NCBI GenBank assembly: GCA_945897075.1
Contig: CAMDEX010000001.1
Location: 22,406 to 86,405 of the forward strand
From: Litorilinea aerophila
GTDB lineage: Bacteria; Chloroflexota; Anaerolineae; Caldilineales; Caldilineaceae
DNA length: 64,000 nucleotides
Direction: 5' to 3'
A program made the position numbers and the translations under genes. Within the stretch, counting starts at the first letter, position 1. Every line of letters starts with the position of its first letter. Positions 51,649-59,287 of this stretch are shown here, piece by piece. The notes below the pieces were generated by a model, which had not been told where the DNA came from, ran no database searches, and saw only the letters and a program-made list of their open reading frames with translations.

Positions 51649-52614
51649 ATGAACCGACAGATAGACCGCGACTGGACACGGGATGTAGTGCGCTATCCAG
51701 ACCCCGCGATTGAAGTAATTGACCCCCGCTTTGCCCGCTACGTCATCGGCAACTGCGCTGTGGAGCGGCTCTATACCGGCTGCCGCTGGGCCGAAGGGCC
51801 CGTCTGGTTTGGCGATCTGCGCTGCCTGATCTGGAGCGATATCCCCAACAACCGGATGCTGCGCTGGGATGAAGAGACGGGCGCGACGAGCATCTTTCGC
51901 AAACCATCCAACAACAGCAATGGCAATACCCGCGACAGAGAGGGGCGGCTGATCACCTGCGAACACGACAGCCGGCGTGTCACCCGCACCGAGTACGACG
52001 GTACGATTACCGTTCTGATGGACAGCTTTCAGGGCAAGCCCCTCAACGCGCCCAATGATGTGGTGGTCCACCCGGATGGCTGCGTCTGGTTCACCGACCC
52101 CGGCTATGGGATTCTGCTCAACTACGAAGGACACCGGGCCGCTTTTGAATTGCCCACTGCCGTCTACAGGCTGAACCCGGAGACGGGGGAGGCGACAGTT
52201 GTGACCGATGCGCTGGAGAAGCCCAACGGTCTCTGTTTCTCCCCGGACTACAGCAAACTCTATGTGAGCGACACGGGCGCGTCCCACAAGCCAGGCCACC
52301 CCTGGCAGATTCACGTCTGGGATGTGATTGACGGGGCGCGGCTGGGCAATGGGCGCGTCTTCTACGCTATGGGCGATGCCGCATCGGATGGCTTCCGCTG
52401 CGACACCGACGGCAATATCTGGACCAGCGCGGGCTGGGGCGGGGAAGGCTCGGACGGCGTTCACATCATCGCACCGGACGGGGTACTCATCGGCAAAATT
52501 CATCTGCCAGAGACGGTGGCGAATCTTTGTTTTGGCGGGGTGAAGAAGAACCGGCTCTTCATCGCGGCCAGCCAGTCGGTCTATGCGCTCTATGTGGAAG
52601 CACAGGGCGTCTAG
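51649..52614 (+). CDS. SMP-30/gluconolactonase-type enzyme
   Basis: About 321 residues from ATG 51649, a six-bladed propeller by family. Metal-site residues seen are Glu49 (RWAEGPVW), Asn136 in NAPNDVVV, Asn193 (KPNGLCFS) with Asp208 nearby (YVSDTG), and ASDGFRCDTDGNIWTSAG. Such enzymes hydrolyse sugar lactones with Ca2+ or Zn2+, in the cytoplasm (no signal peptide). The following gene encodes an aldo/keto reductase, so a small sugar-oxidation pair is possible but unproven. Confidence 0.87.
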   Translation: MNRQIDRDWTRDVVRYPDPAIEVIDPRFARYVIGNCAVERLYTGCRWAEGPVWFGDLRCLIWSDIPNNRMLRWDEETGATSIFRKPSNNSNGNTRDREGRLITCEHDSRRVTRTEYDGTITVLMDSFQGKPLNAPNDVVVHPDGCVWFTDPGYGILLNYEGHRAAFELPTAVYRLNPETGEATVVTDALEKPNGLCFSPDYSKLYVSDTGASHKPGHPWQIHVWDVIDGARLGNGRVFYAMGDAASDGFRCDTDGNIWTSAGWGGEGSDGVHIIAPDGVLIGKIHLPETVANLCFGGVKKNRLFIAASQSVYALYVEAQGV

Positions 52615-52699
52615 TGCAGTCTGGGTCAACCCGATTGTGCCGGGCTATAGGCGCACGGAGAACAACTTACTCCGTACCAGCGCAAGATTGACGGTATCT

Positions 52700-52855
52700 G
52701 CGTTAGTCGTTCGCCACTACACGTAGTGCGTGGTGCGTGGATCAATCGTCACTACTGCTTGACGCACTACGCACCACGCCGCCTTTTAACTTGTGGCTTC
52801 GCCACCTTACGTACTATCCAATACCCAATTACCCAATTACCCAATTCCCTTCCAC
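52700..52855. repeat. GTGCGTG and CCCAATTA repeat arrays, intergenic
   Basis: GTAGTGC/GTGGTGCGTGG and the complementary GACGCACTACGCACCACG (52724-52786) make a hairpin; then AATACCCAATTACCCAATTACC (52819-52850) is another array. They fill the gap before the reductase gene and may end the SMP-30 transcript. Confidence 0.75.
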
Positions 52856-52868
52856 ACAGGAGACTTCC

Positions 52869-53843
52869 ATGAAGCACGTATTGCTCGGCCGCACAGGTGT
52901 GCGCGTCTCCGAACTCTGCTTTGGCACAATGACCTTTGGCAACCCGGCGGACGAGGAAAGCTCGCGGGCGATGTTCAACCGCTGTCTGGATGTGGGCATC
53001 AATTTCTTTGATTGTGCCAATGTCTATGCGGGCGGTCGTTCCGAGGAGATTCTAGGCCGGCTGATGAAAGGCCAGCGCGACGATTTGGTGATTACGTCGA
53101 AGGTCTATGGCAATATGAGCGGCAAGCTCAACGGCGGTGGGTTGAGCCGCCGCCACATTGTGCGCGCCGTAGAAGATAGCCTGCGCCGTCTGGACACAGA
53201 CCGGCTCGATCTCTACTTTGTACATCAGATGGACGCCAACACACCCATCGAAGAGACCGTGCGCGCATTGGACGATCTGGTGAGCGCGGGCAAAATTCTC
53301 TACCCGGCGGTGAGCAACTGGGCAAGCTGGCAGATAATGAAAGCGTTGGGCATTGCCGAGCGGGAGATGCTGGCCCGCTTCGAGTGCATCCAGCCGATGT
53401 ACAATCTGGTCAAACGCCAAGTGGAGGTAGAGGTGCTGCCCCTGGCGCAATCAGAAGAGTTGGGCGTTATCGCCTACAGCCCGCTGGGTGCGGGGCTGCT
53501 CACAGGCAAATATGGCCGCAAAGATCGGCCCGCTGCCGGGCGGCTGCAAGAAAACCCAATGTATGTCAGGCGCTACAGCCTGGATTGGTACTACGACACC
53601 GCCGAGGATTTCGTCACCTACGCCGGTAACAAAGGCTTCAGCCCGGTGAGTCTGGCGGTGGCCTGGGTACTCAGCCACCCCGCAGTCACAGCGCCCATCA
53701 TCGGTGCCCGCAACCTGGAGCAGTTGCAGCCATCCCTGGACGCGGTGAACATCGTCCTTACGCCGGAGATGCGGGCCGAGATCAGCGCCTTCTCGCCCAC
53801 ACCGCCCCCGGCTACCGATCGATTGGAGGAGCAGGTGAAGTAA
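52869..53843 (+). CDS. Aldo/keto reductase
   Basis: About 324 residues from ATG 52869 (AGGAG before it). The catalytic tetrad is seen as Asp48 and Tyr53 (FFDCANVYAGGRSEE), Lys78 (VITSKV) and His119 (LYFVHQMD). GVIAYSPLGAGLLTGKYG and TAPIIGARNLEQL give the NADPH site. It reduces or oxidises carbonyl/sugar substrates in the cytoplasm. The nearest kinds are YajO/YghZ-like oxidoreductases. A TGATGAC array follows its stop at 53855-53905. Confidence 0.9.
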   Translation: MKHVLLGRTGVRVSELCFGTMTFGNPADEESSRAMFNRCLDVGINFFDCANVYAGGRSEEILGRLMKGQRDDLVITSKVYGNMSGKLNGGGLSRRHIVRAVEDSLRRLDTDRLDLYFVHQMDANTPIEETVRALDDLVSAGKILYPAVSNWASWQIMKALGIAEREMLARFECIQPMYNLVKRQVEVEVLPLAQSEELGVIAYSPLGAGLLTGKYGRKDRPAAGRLQENPMYVRRYSLDWYYDTAEDFVTYAGNKGFSPVSLAVAWVLSHPAVTAPIIGARNLEQLQPSLDAVNIVLTPEMRAEISAFSPTPPPATDRLEEQVK

Positions 53844-53886
53844 GTAGCCATATTCGTCATCGGTCATCAGCTATCTGTGGAGTCTG

Positions 53887-54852
53887 TCACTGATGACTGA
53901 TGACGGATACCTGTTCATTGCTCATCGCAGACCAATGATGGGCGGGCTGTGTGTGGGAGTTTCGCCGGCCTTGCGACGGAACTATCCGCTCTTCGGCCGT
54001 CGGGGAGAGTGCTTTCGTTCGCTTGAACAACTGGTCTCGGAGCGGAGATTCGCTTTCGGCAGAAGGTGTTTTGGGGGAAACTAACAGCGTTTTCAAAGTC
54101 AAAATCGCCCGTGCGTGAATCTGACAGACGCGTGTCTGGCTGATCTGCATGGCTTGGGCCACCTCGCGCATTGTCAACCCATCAGAATAGTAAAGCGAGA
54201 GAAGAATCTGCTCTCGCCGCGAAAGTCTCTGGAGCGAACGGGCCAGCCGCTCGCGCATCTCCTCCTCTTCCACCCGATCCATCACCAATGCCGCCCCTGC
54301 ATCCTCCAGGAGATCCGCCAGAGGCAAAGCATGGCCGTCGCCGTTGTCATAGCCCGGTCGGTCCAGACTGAGGATGGTGAAGCTGGCATCCTGTAAAACC
54401 CGTTTGTATTGGTCTTGGCTCAGACCGATTGCCTCGGCAACTTCGCGGTCGTTGGGCGTCCGCCCCCATTGCACCGAGAGTTGCTGGATGGTTGCTTTGG
54501 CAGCGCGCACGCGGCGGCGCGCCAGGCGACCCAATGGATCGTGCTGGCGCAGGGCGTCCAACACGGCCCCGCGCACACGCAGGCTGGCGAATGTTTCGAA
54601 GCTGATCCCCCGTTCCGGTTCAAAGCGTTTCACTGCATCCATCAGACCGAAAACCCCGTAGTTGAGCAGGTCTTCCCATTCGATAGCCCCGGCTGGGCGC
54701 AAACCCATGCGGTCCACCACCTTTCGGATCATCGGTGCATAGAAAAGAATGAGTCTTTCGTGTATTTCGGGTGCGCGGCTCTCTCTGTAATGCTGCCAAA
54801 GAAGGTCAATTTTGCTTTGTGTGTCTGGATTTGTCGTTGTGATTGGGTTCAT
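53887..54852 (-). CDS. FliA/WhiG-like sigma factor with repeat-encoded tail
   Basis: 321 residues. Region 2 (about 30-108: LILFYAPMIRKVVDRMGLRP...GLMDAVKRFEPERGISFETFASLRVRGAVLDALR), region 3 (RRVRAAKATIQQLSVQWGRTPNDREVAEAIGLS) and region 4 (LQRLSRREQILLSLYYSDGLTMREVAQAMQISQTRVCQIHARAI) match sigma-28-type factors. The last 45 residues (VSVISHQ at the end) run into a TGATGAC repeat array and are not expected in the family. It lies downstream of cheX on the same strand. No flagellar genes are present; it may control surface or pilus genes. Confidence 0.85.
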   Translation of the reverse strand: MNPITTTNPDTQSKIDLLWQHYRESRAPEIHERLILFYAPMIRKVVDRMGLRPAGAIEWEDLLNYGVFGLMDAVKRFEPERGISFETFASLRVRGAVLDALRQHDPLGRLARRRVRAAKATIQQLSVQWGRTPNDREVAEAIGLSQDQYKRVLQDASFTILSLDRPGYDNGDGHALPLADLLEDAGAALVMDRVEEEEMRERLARSLQRLSRREQILLSLYYSDGLTMREVAQAMQISQTRVCQIHARAILTLKTLLVSPKTPSAESESPLRDQLFKRTKALSPTAEERIVPSQGRRNSHTQPAHHWSAMSNEQVSVISHQ

Positions 54853-55058
54853 CTGTTTTCCACCTATCCCCCGGCATCATACCAAAGAAGCCCTTCACCT
54901 TTGCGCTAACAGGCTTTCTGCATACCAGAGATGGCCCTCTGGTTCTATAGATATAGAATAGCAAAAAGTTTACAGATTGATTATGGGATAATAGGCCCAG
55001 TTGAACCGCGTACCATTGGCCCATGCGATGGCTTGGCTACCGCAGACAAAACAAAGAA

Positions 55059-55084
55059 TCCGACACAGATGTGTCGGACCTTTT
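55059..55084 (+). terminator. Small hairpin with short T-run
   Basis: TCCGACAC, loop AGAT, GTGTCGGA, then CCTTTTCG. No gene ends before it on the plus strand, so it could end a small RNA or be part of the sigma gene leader on the other strand. Confidence 0.35.
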
Positions 55085-55106
55085 CGTTCTTACGTAGAAC
55101 GGAATA

Positions 55107-55262
55107 CCGTTGCGTGGCATGGTTCATTTGGGGTCAAATCATCTTTACAAATTCAGTGCGTCAATGGCGGATAATTTCATTCCCGCACTCCTGTGAGCCC
55201 GGAAAAGCCGCCCCGGAATTTGTAAAGCACAATTCACCGAAAGTGAACCATGCCCGTTGCGT
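55107..55262. mobile_element. 139-bp MITE-like element with 11-bp perfect terminal repeats and 8-bp target duplication
   Basis: The element is 55116-55254. Ends are GGCATGGTTCA and TGAACCATGCC; an inner pair TTTACAAATTC (55144-55154) and GAATTTGTAAA (55216-55226) lies symmetrically, 17 bases in on both sides, giving 39-bp terminal repeats with about 31 matches. CGTTGCGT stands directly before (55108-55115) and after (55255-55262), an 8-bp direct repeat. There is no coding sequence. It is inserted between cheX and the sigma gene. GG ends and 8-bp duplication would suit an ISL3-like transposase, but this is a guess. Confidence 0.85.
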
Positions 55263-55290
55263 CAACCGCCGAGATGGAGAGTGGGTGGGA

Positions 55291-55803
55291 TTAAGCGGGC
55301 GATTTCTGGGTACCCCAACGCGATTTTTTCCACCCCTGGCCATCGTCCTCCCGTAATGCAACGTGAATAGACATATGGCCCAATGGTGTGGTCAACGGAA
55401 TCACCATGCGCTTGAAGCCCAGGGTGGACAGCATAGCTCCTTTGCCGATCAAAAGCGTGGGTACAGAGATAGAGCAGCGGTATCCATCCTGGGCAAGATA
55501 GGTGGCGACAATGCCTGTAATCACATTGCCCATTTCCGCGATTCCACTCTGCGCCAGGTCGTCAAACTCTGCCTGTTTCTCCCCCAACATCTGTGAAACC
55601 ATCGCCAAAGCCATGCCCATATCCATACTATAGAGAACGATGCCCTGGATGTCACCTATGACACTCATCAGGACAGTCACATCTTGGGGTGTATAACAGC
55701 TACTTTCCAATGTAACAACACCCCTGTCAACACGCGTACCCGTCTCGGTGGCAAGGACAGACGAGGCGGCTTTTAGAAAGGGACTCATCAAATTTACAGC
55801 CAA
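55291..55803 (-). CDS. cheX: CheX-type CheY-P phosphatase
   Basis: About 170 residues. The phosphatase motif S-x3-E-x2-N is SGIAEMGNVITG with Pro 22 residues after the Asn (SVPTLLIG). The opening AVNLMSPFLKAASSVL matches CheX. TTG 55803 is taken as start since GGAGG lies 7 bases before it; ATG 55788 would cut the first strand. CheX dephosphorylates CheY-P, ending a signal. It is 105 bases after cheY and precedes the MITE. Confidence 0.82.
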   Translation of the reverse strand: MAVNLMSPFLKAASSVLATETGTRVDRGVVTLESSCYTPQDVTVLMSVIGDIQGIVLYSMDMGMALAMVSQMLGEKQAEFDDLAQSGIAEMGNVITGIVATYLAQDGYRCSISVPTLLIGKGAMLSTLGFKRMVIPLTTPLGHMSIHVALREDDGQGWKKSRWGTQKSPA

Positions 55804-55908
55804 TACAGGTCCTCCTCTCACAGAATCATCGCCACAGGGCGGTGCAAGCGCAGATTGAGCGAAGCCACAGGGAGACAGTTTTCACCTTGTCACGATTGCA
55901 GTGCAACG

Positions 55909-56268
55909 CTACATCAACAATTTTGATAGTGACCGTAGCACCCGGTCAGGCTCAAAAGGCTTGACGATAAAGTCCCTGGCACCCGCCTTAATCGCCTCTA
56001 TTACCACATTCTGCTGGCCCATAGCGGTGAGCATTGCTACCCGTGCGCTAGGATCCAACTCGCGAATCGCCCGCAGTGCGTTGAGTCCATCCATCCCCGG
56101 CATACTGATATCCATCAACACCGCATCAGGCGACTCACTCTGGTACTTCTCAATGGCCTGAATGCCACTTTCTGCTTCGATCACCAGAAAGCCACGGTCC
56201 GTCAGGATGCGCGCACAGCGCACCCGCATAAATTTGGCGTCGTCTACGATAAGAATTTTTTGCTGCAT
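55909..56268 (-). CDS. cheY: CheY-type single-domain response regulator
   Basis: About 119 residues from ATG 56268 (GGGAGG before it). Acid pair Asp9/Asp10, acceptor Asp53 (VLMDISMPGMDG), Thr in MLTAMG and Lys in IVKPFEPDRV. No output domain. It is expected to take phosphate from CheA encoded upstream and lose it to CheX. The target may be a pilus or gliding motor, as no flagellar gene is nearby. Confidence 0.9.
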   Translation of the reverse strand: MQQKILIVDDAKFMRVRCARILTDRGFLVIEAESGIQAIEKYQSESPDAVLMDISMPGMDGLNALRAIRELDPSARVAMLTAMGQQNVVIEAIKAGARDFIVKPFEPDRVLRSLSKLLM

Positions 56269-56390
56269 TAAACCCTCCCTTACAGAACGAAATGTGGAAA
56301 TGATTGACTTTTGCTGTAACTTCTCTGTTCTGCACGAAACCCGCAGTGAGAGTGCTGGCGACAACAGCTATAGACCTTCGGGAGTCCGAC

Positions 56391-58568
56391 CTATGCGCTT
56401 TGCATGATCTCTTCTAGCGCAGCTTTTGGCTCTACGGCCATGGATACAAGAGCTGCCATATCGATAATCAGACCGATGCGCCCATCCCCCAGCAATGTCA
56501 CTCCGGTCAATCCGCGCACATTGTTGATCGGATAGCCAAGCGCCTTGATGACAACATCCTGCTTGCCCAAAAGGTTCGAGACAATAACACCGAGATGCAC
56601 ATCGCGGTGGGAGATAGAGACCACATAACCCGGCCCAGCTGCACGCTCACCGCCCGTCACCTTCATCTGCGCATCGTTTTCCGCCCCGTTGTGCGCTCTC
56701 ATGATCCTGCGCTCAAATAGCTGGCTCAGACGAACCAGGGGCAAGACTTCGCCACGCATATAGATTGTCTCCCGCCCACGCACCAATTGAACGCTCGTTG
56801 GGTCCAATTTGAAAATTTCAATCACATTGGGCAAAGGCATGGCAAAGACCTGTTCGCAACTTTCCACCAGCAAAGTCGGGATAATTGCCAGAGTCAAGGG
56901 CAGCCGCAGTTCAAATGTAGTCCCCACGCCCGGCGCGCTGTAGACCACGACCGATCCGCTGAGTCTCTGGATATTGTTGCGCACGACATCCATGCCCACG
57001 CCCCGCCCCGACAGCTCACTGATTGTGATAGCTGTACTCAGACCCGGCGCGAAGATCAGCTCGATGGCTTCGTTGTAACTCAACAGCGCAGATTGCTTCT
57101 CTGTGATTAGACCCAGCGCGACCGCCTTGCGTTTGACATGCTCGGCATCAACGCCTTTCCCATCATCGGTAATCGACACGATGATATTGCCCTCTTCGGA
57201 ACGAGCGCTCAGCTCCACCTGACCCCTTGCCTCTTTGCCCGCAGCCAGCCGCTCTTCAATCGTCTCAATCCCGTGATAAATCGCATTGCGCACCAGGTGG
57301 AGAATCGGATCAGCGATCTGTTCGATCACAGTGCGATCCACCTCTGTCTCCTGACCCAAGACGACGAGATCGACCTCCTTGCCCAATTCCTGACACAGTT
57401 GCCGGACAAAACGGGGAAACTTGTTAAATATGTACTCAATCGGCTGCATACGCGCTTTGAATACTTCGTCATGGATGCGATCCGTAACAGTTGAAAGATG
57501 GGTAATGGTGTCGTTAAGTATCGTCAACTGATCTTCATCCAGCAGATGACTCAAATCTTCGTAGATTTGGAACAGGCGGTTGCGGTCTGTCACCAATTCC
57601 CCGGCCAGATTCATCAGATTGTCGAGCTGCGCAACATTTGTGCGCACTGTGCGCGACGCCTGGGCCGCTCCCCGCCGGGCTACGATGGGCGGGTCGCTCG
57701 TTGTTGGCCCAGCAGGGGGCAGCGACACTTCTCCGTCGGCCACGGCCTTCTCCCCATCTGTGGATACTGCTTCAAGGCTCATTTCTGGGTCGCGCTGTTG
57801 TTCACCTAGCAGATGAGCGGCGTTGGAGATATCGGCTACGCGCAGGAGAGCGATTTCAAAGATATTCGACAATTCCGATTCGATCTCGGCGCTATGCAGA
57901 TCAGTCAAAGCGACGAGAACCAGTGTCCCTGTGCCTTCGCCCCGCTCCAACGCTTCGCCGCTGGGTGTTGAGGCAACAATCTGGGCCATTCGTTCCATCT
58001 GCATATAGAGTTGTAGCAGGCGGGCCAACGGTGCAACCCCGCTGGGTTCTGCCTCTGCATAGATCAGAAAAAGGTTCAGCCCGCCGTTGATCTCCTCTTC
58101 GAGCAGGGCAAGACGGCGCTCGTCAATCAAGGGCAATGGGGGCATGCCGTTGGTGACTACAGCCTCAACCGTAACCTCAACTACAATCTGCAGGTCATTG
58201 ATCTGTTGGATCAGATCTTCTGCATTTTCCTGGGTAGGGCGATCCGCCACAACATCGTCAAGAAAGACCTTAAAATTCTCCACTACCTGAAAGAGCAGAT
58301 TGGCCATACGCGTGGTCACGCCAATCTCGTGATTGCGCACCTTCGCAAGCAGCGTCTCGGCGGTGTGGGCCAAGAAGGCCATGTGCTCGTGGCCAATGCT
58401 GCCGGCTGCGCCTTTTAGTGTGTGAACTGCGCGAAAAATGCGATGGAGCAGAGCATCATCTGCACTCTGCTCTAACGCAACCAGGTCACGATCCAATGAC
58501 TCCAAAAGCTCGTTGGCTTCTTCAAAGAAGACAATGGCTTCGTCGCTTGTTAAGTCATAATTATGCAT
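56391..58568 (-). CDS. cheA: Chemotaxis histidine kinase CheA
   Basis: About 725 residues from ATG 58568. HPt domain with His49 (AVHTLKGAAGSIG), a long middle part (110-310) replacing P2, dimer helices (RTNVAQLDNLMNLAGELVTDRNRLFQ), the kinase core with N-box HLVRNAIYHGIE, ITDDGKGVD and GRGVGMDVVRNNI, and a CheW-like end (about 580-720). In the N-box the usual Asp-His is Tyr-His. It should phosphorylate CheY and sit at receptor arrays with CheW. Codons after 58586 are 17 bases past the cheW stop, so they are one operon. Confidence 0.92.
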   Translation of the reverse strand: MHNYDLTSDEAIVFFEEANELLESLDRDLVALEQSADDALLHRIFRAVHTLKGAAGSIGHEHMAFLAHTAETLLAKVRNHEIGVTTRMANLLFQVVENFKVFLDDVVADRPTQENAEDLIQQINDLQIVVEVTVEAVVTNGMPPLPLIDERRLALLEEEINGGLNLFLIYAEAEPSGVAPLARLLQLYMQMERMAQIVASTPSGEALERGEGTGTLVLVALTDLHSAEIESELSNIFEIALLRVADISNAAHLLGEQQRDPEMSLEAVSTDGEKAVADGEVSLPPAGPTTSDPPIVARRGAAQASRTVRTNVAQLDNLMNLAGELVTDRNRLFQIYEDLSHLLDEDQLTILNDTITHLSTVTDRIHDEVFKARMQPIEYIFNKFPRFVRQLCQELGKEVDLVVLGQETEVDRTVIEQIADPILHLVRNAIYHGIETIEERLAAGKEARGQVELSARSEEGNIIVSITDDGKGVDAEHVKRKAVALGLITEKQSALLSYNEAIELIFAPGLSTAITISELSGRGVGMDVVRNNIQRLSGSVVVYSAPGVGTTFELRLPLTLAIIPTLLVESCEQVFAMPLPNVIEIFKLDPTSVQLVRGRETIYMRGEVLPLVRLSQLFERRIMRAHNGAENDAQMKVTGGERAAGPGYVVSISHRDVHLGVIVSNLLGKQDVVIKALGYPINNVRGLTGVTLLGDGRIGLIIDMAALVSMAVEPKAALEEIMQSA

Positions 58569-58585
58569 CCCAATAACCCATCCGG

Positions 58586-59131
58586 TCACGACAACGCTTC
58601 CATTCTATTGATGGTCTGCTGCTCGTCCTCGCCCAACAACCGCTGCAAGTCAATGAGAACAATCAACTCTTGCTCCTTCTGGGCAACACCGCGCACAAAT
58701 GCCTCATCAATCAGCGCCCCTTGTTCAGCCGCCGGTTTGATCAGGTTACTGGAAACCTTCCAAACCTCCTGTACGCTGTCCACAATCAGCCCCAGCCGAT
58801 TGTGCGACGTTTGGGTCACCATAATTCGGGAGCTACGGTCATAGGCACGCGCATCCAACCCTAATCGTTTGCGCAAATCCATCACCGGGATGATCTCACC
58901 CCGCAGATTGATCACCCCTTCGATAAAGTGGGGTGCGCGCGGGACATGGGTAATCGTTTGCATCGTATTGATCTCCCAGAGATCCCCGATATCCACAGCA
59001 TAGCGTTCATTACCCAATGTGAAGACGACCAGATGTTCTTCGGGCACGGGCACGACAGCCTGCGGTTTCCGGCTTTGGGCCAGACGATTCCTCGGCGCAT
59101 CCAACCGTGCTGGGTGCAAGGCAGCAGTCAT
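58586..59131 (-). CDS. cheW: CheW coupling protein
   Basis: About 181 residues from ATG 59131 (GAGGAG before it). The CheW fold is clear: HLVVFTLGNERYAVDIGDLWEINTMQTITHVPRAPHFIEGVINLRGEIIPVMDLRKRLGL, SRIMVTQTSHNRLGLIVDSVQEVWKV. It has a basic, Pro/Ala-rich leader of 30 residues. It links receptors to CheA. First gene of the cheW-cheA-cheY-cheX operon; an A/T-rich stretch at 59195-59215 may hold the promoter. No receptor, CheR or CheB gene is in the window. Confidence 0.92.
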   Translation of the reverse strand: MTAALHPARLDAPRNRLAQSRKPQAVVPVPEEHLVVFTLGNERYAVDIGDLWEINTMQTITHVPRAPHFIEGVINLRGEIIPVMDLRKRLGLDARAYDRSSRIMVTQTSHNRLGLIVDSVQEVWKVSSNLIKPAAEQGALIDEAFVRGVAQKEQELIVLIDLQRLLGEDEQQTINRMEALS

Positions 59132-59287
59132 TGGGCAACTCCTCTGTGCGTGGTATGTGGCTGGAATGCCAAGCAAAGCAGATATATTCTATTTTCGTGA
59201 TTAATTAATATTTGTGCATGGGAGATTTGGCGCATCTCAATGCGCCATCACCCAACGACGGAGGTAGAAGAGAGCAGGGAGTGGTCG

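Noticed and set aside
54960..55085. Cyclic-di-GMP (GEMM) or other riboswitch before the sigma or che genes
   Set aside because: A GGCTACCGC-like piece and a hairpin are present, but the GCAAACC and CGCAAAGCC core elements are absent.
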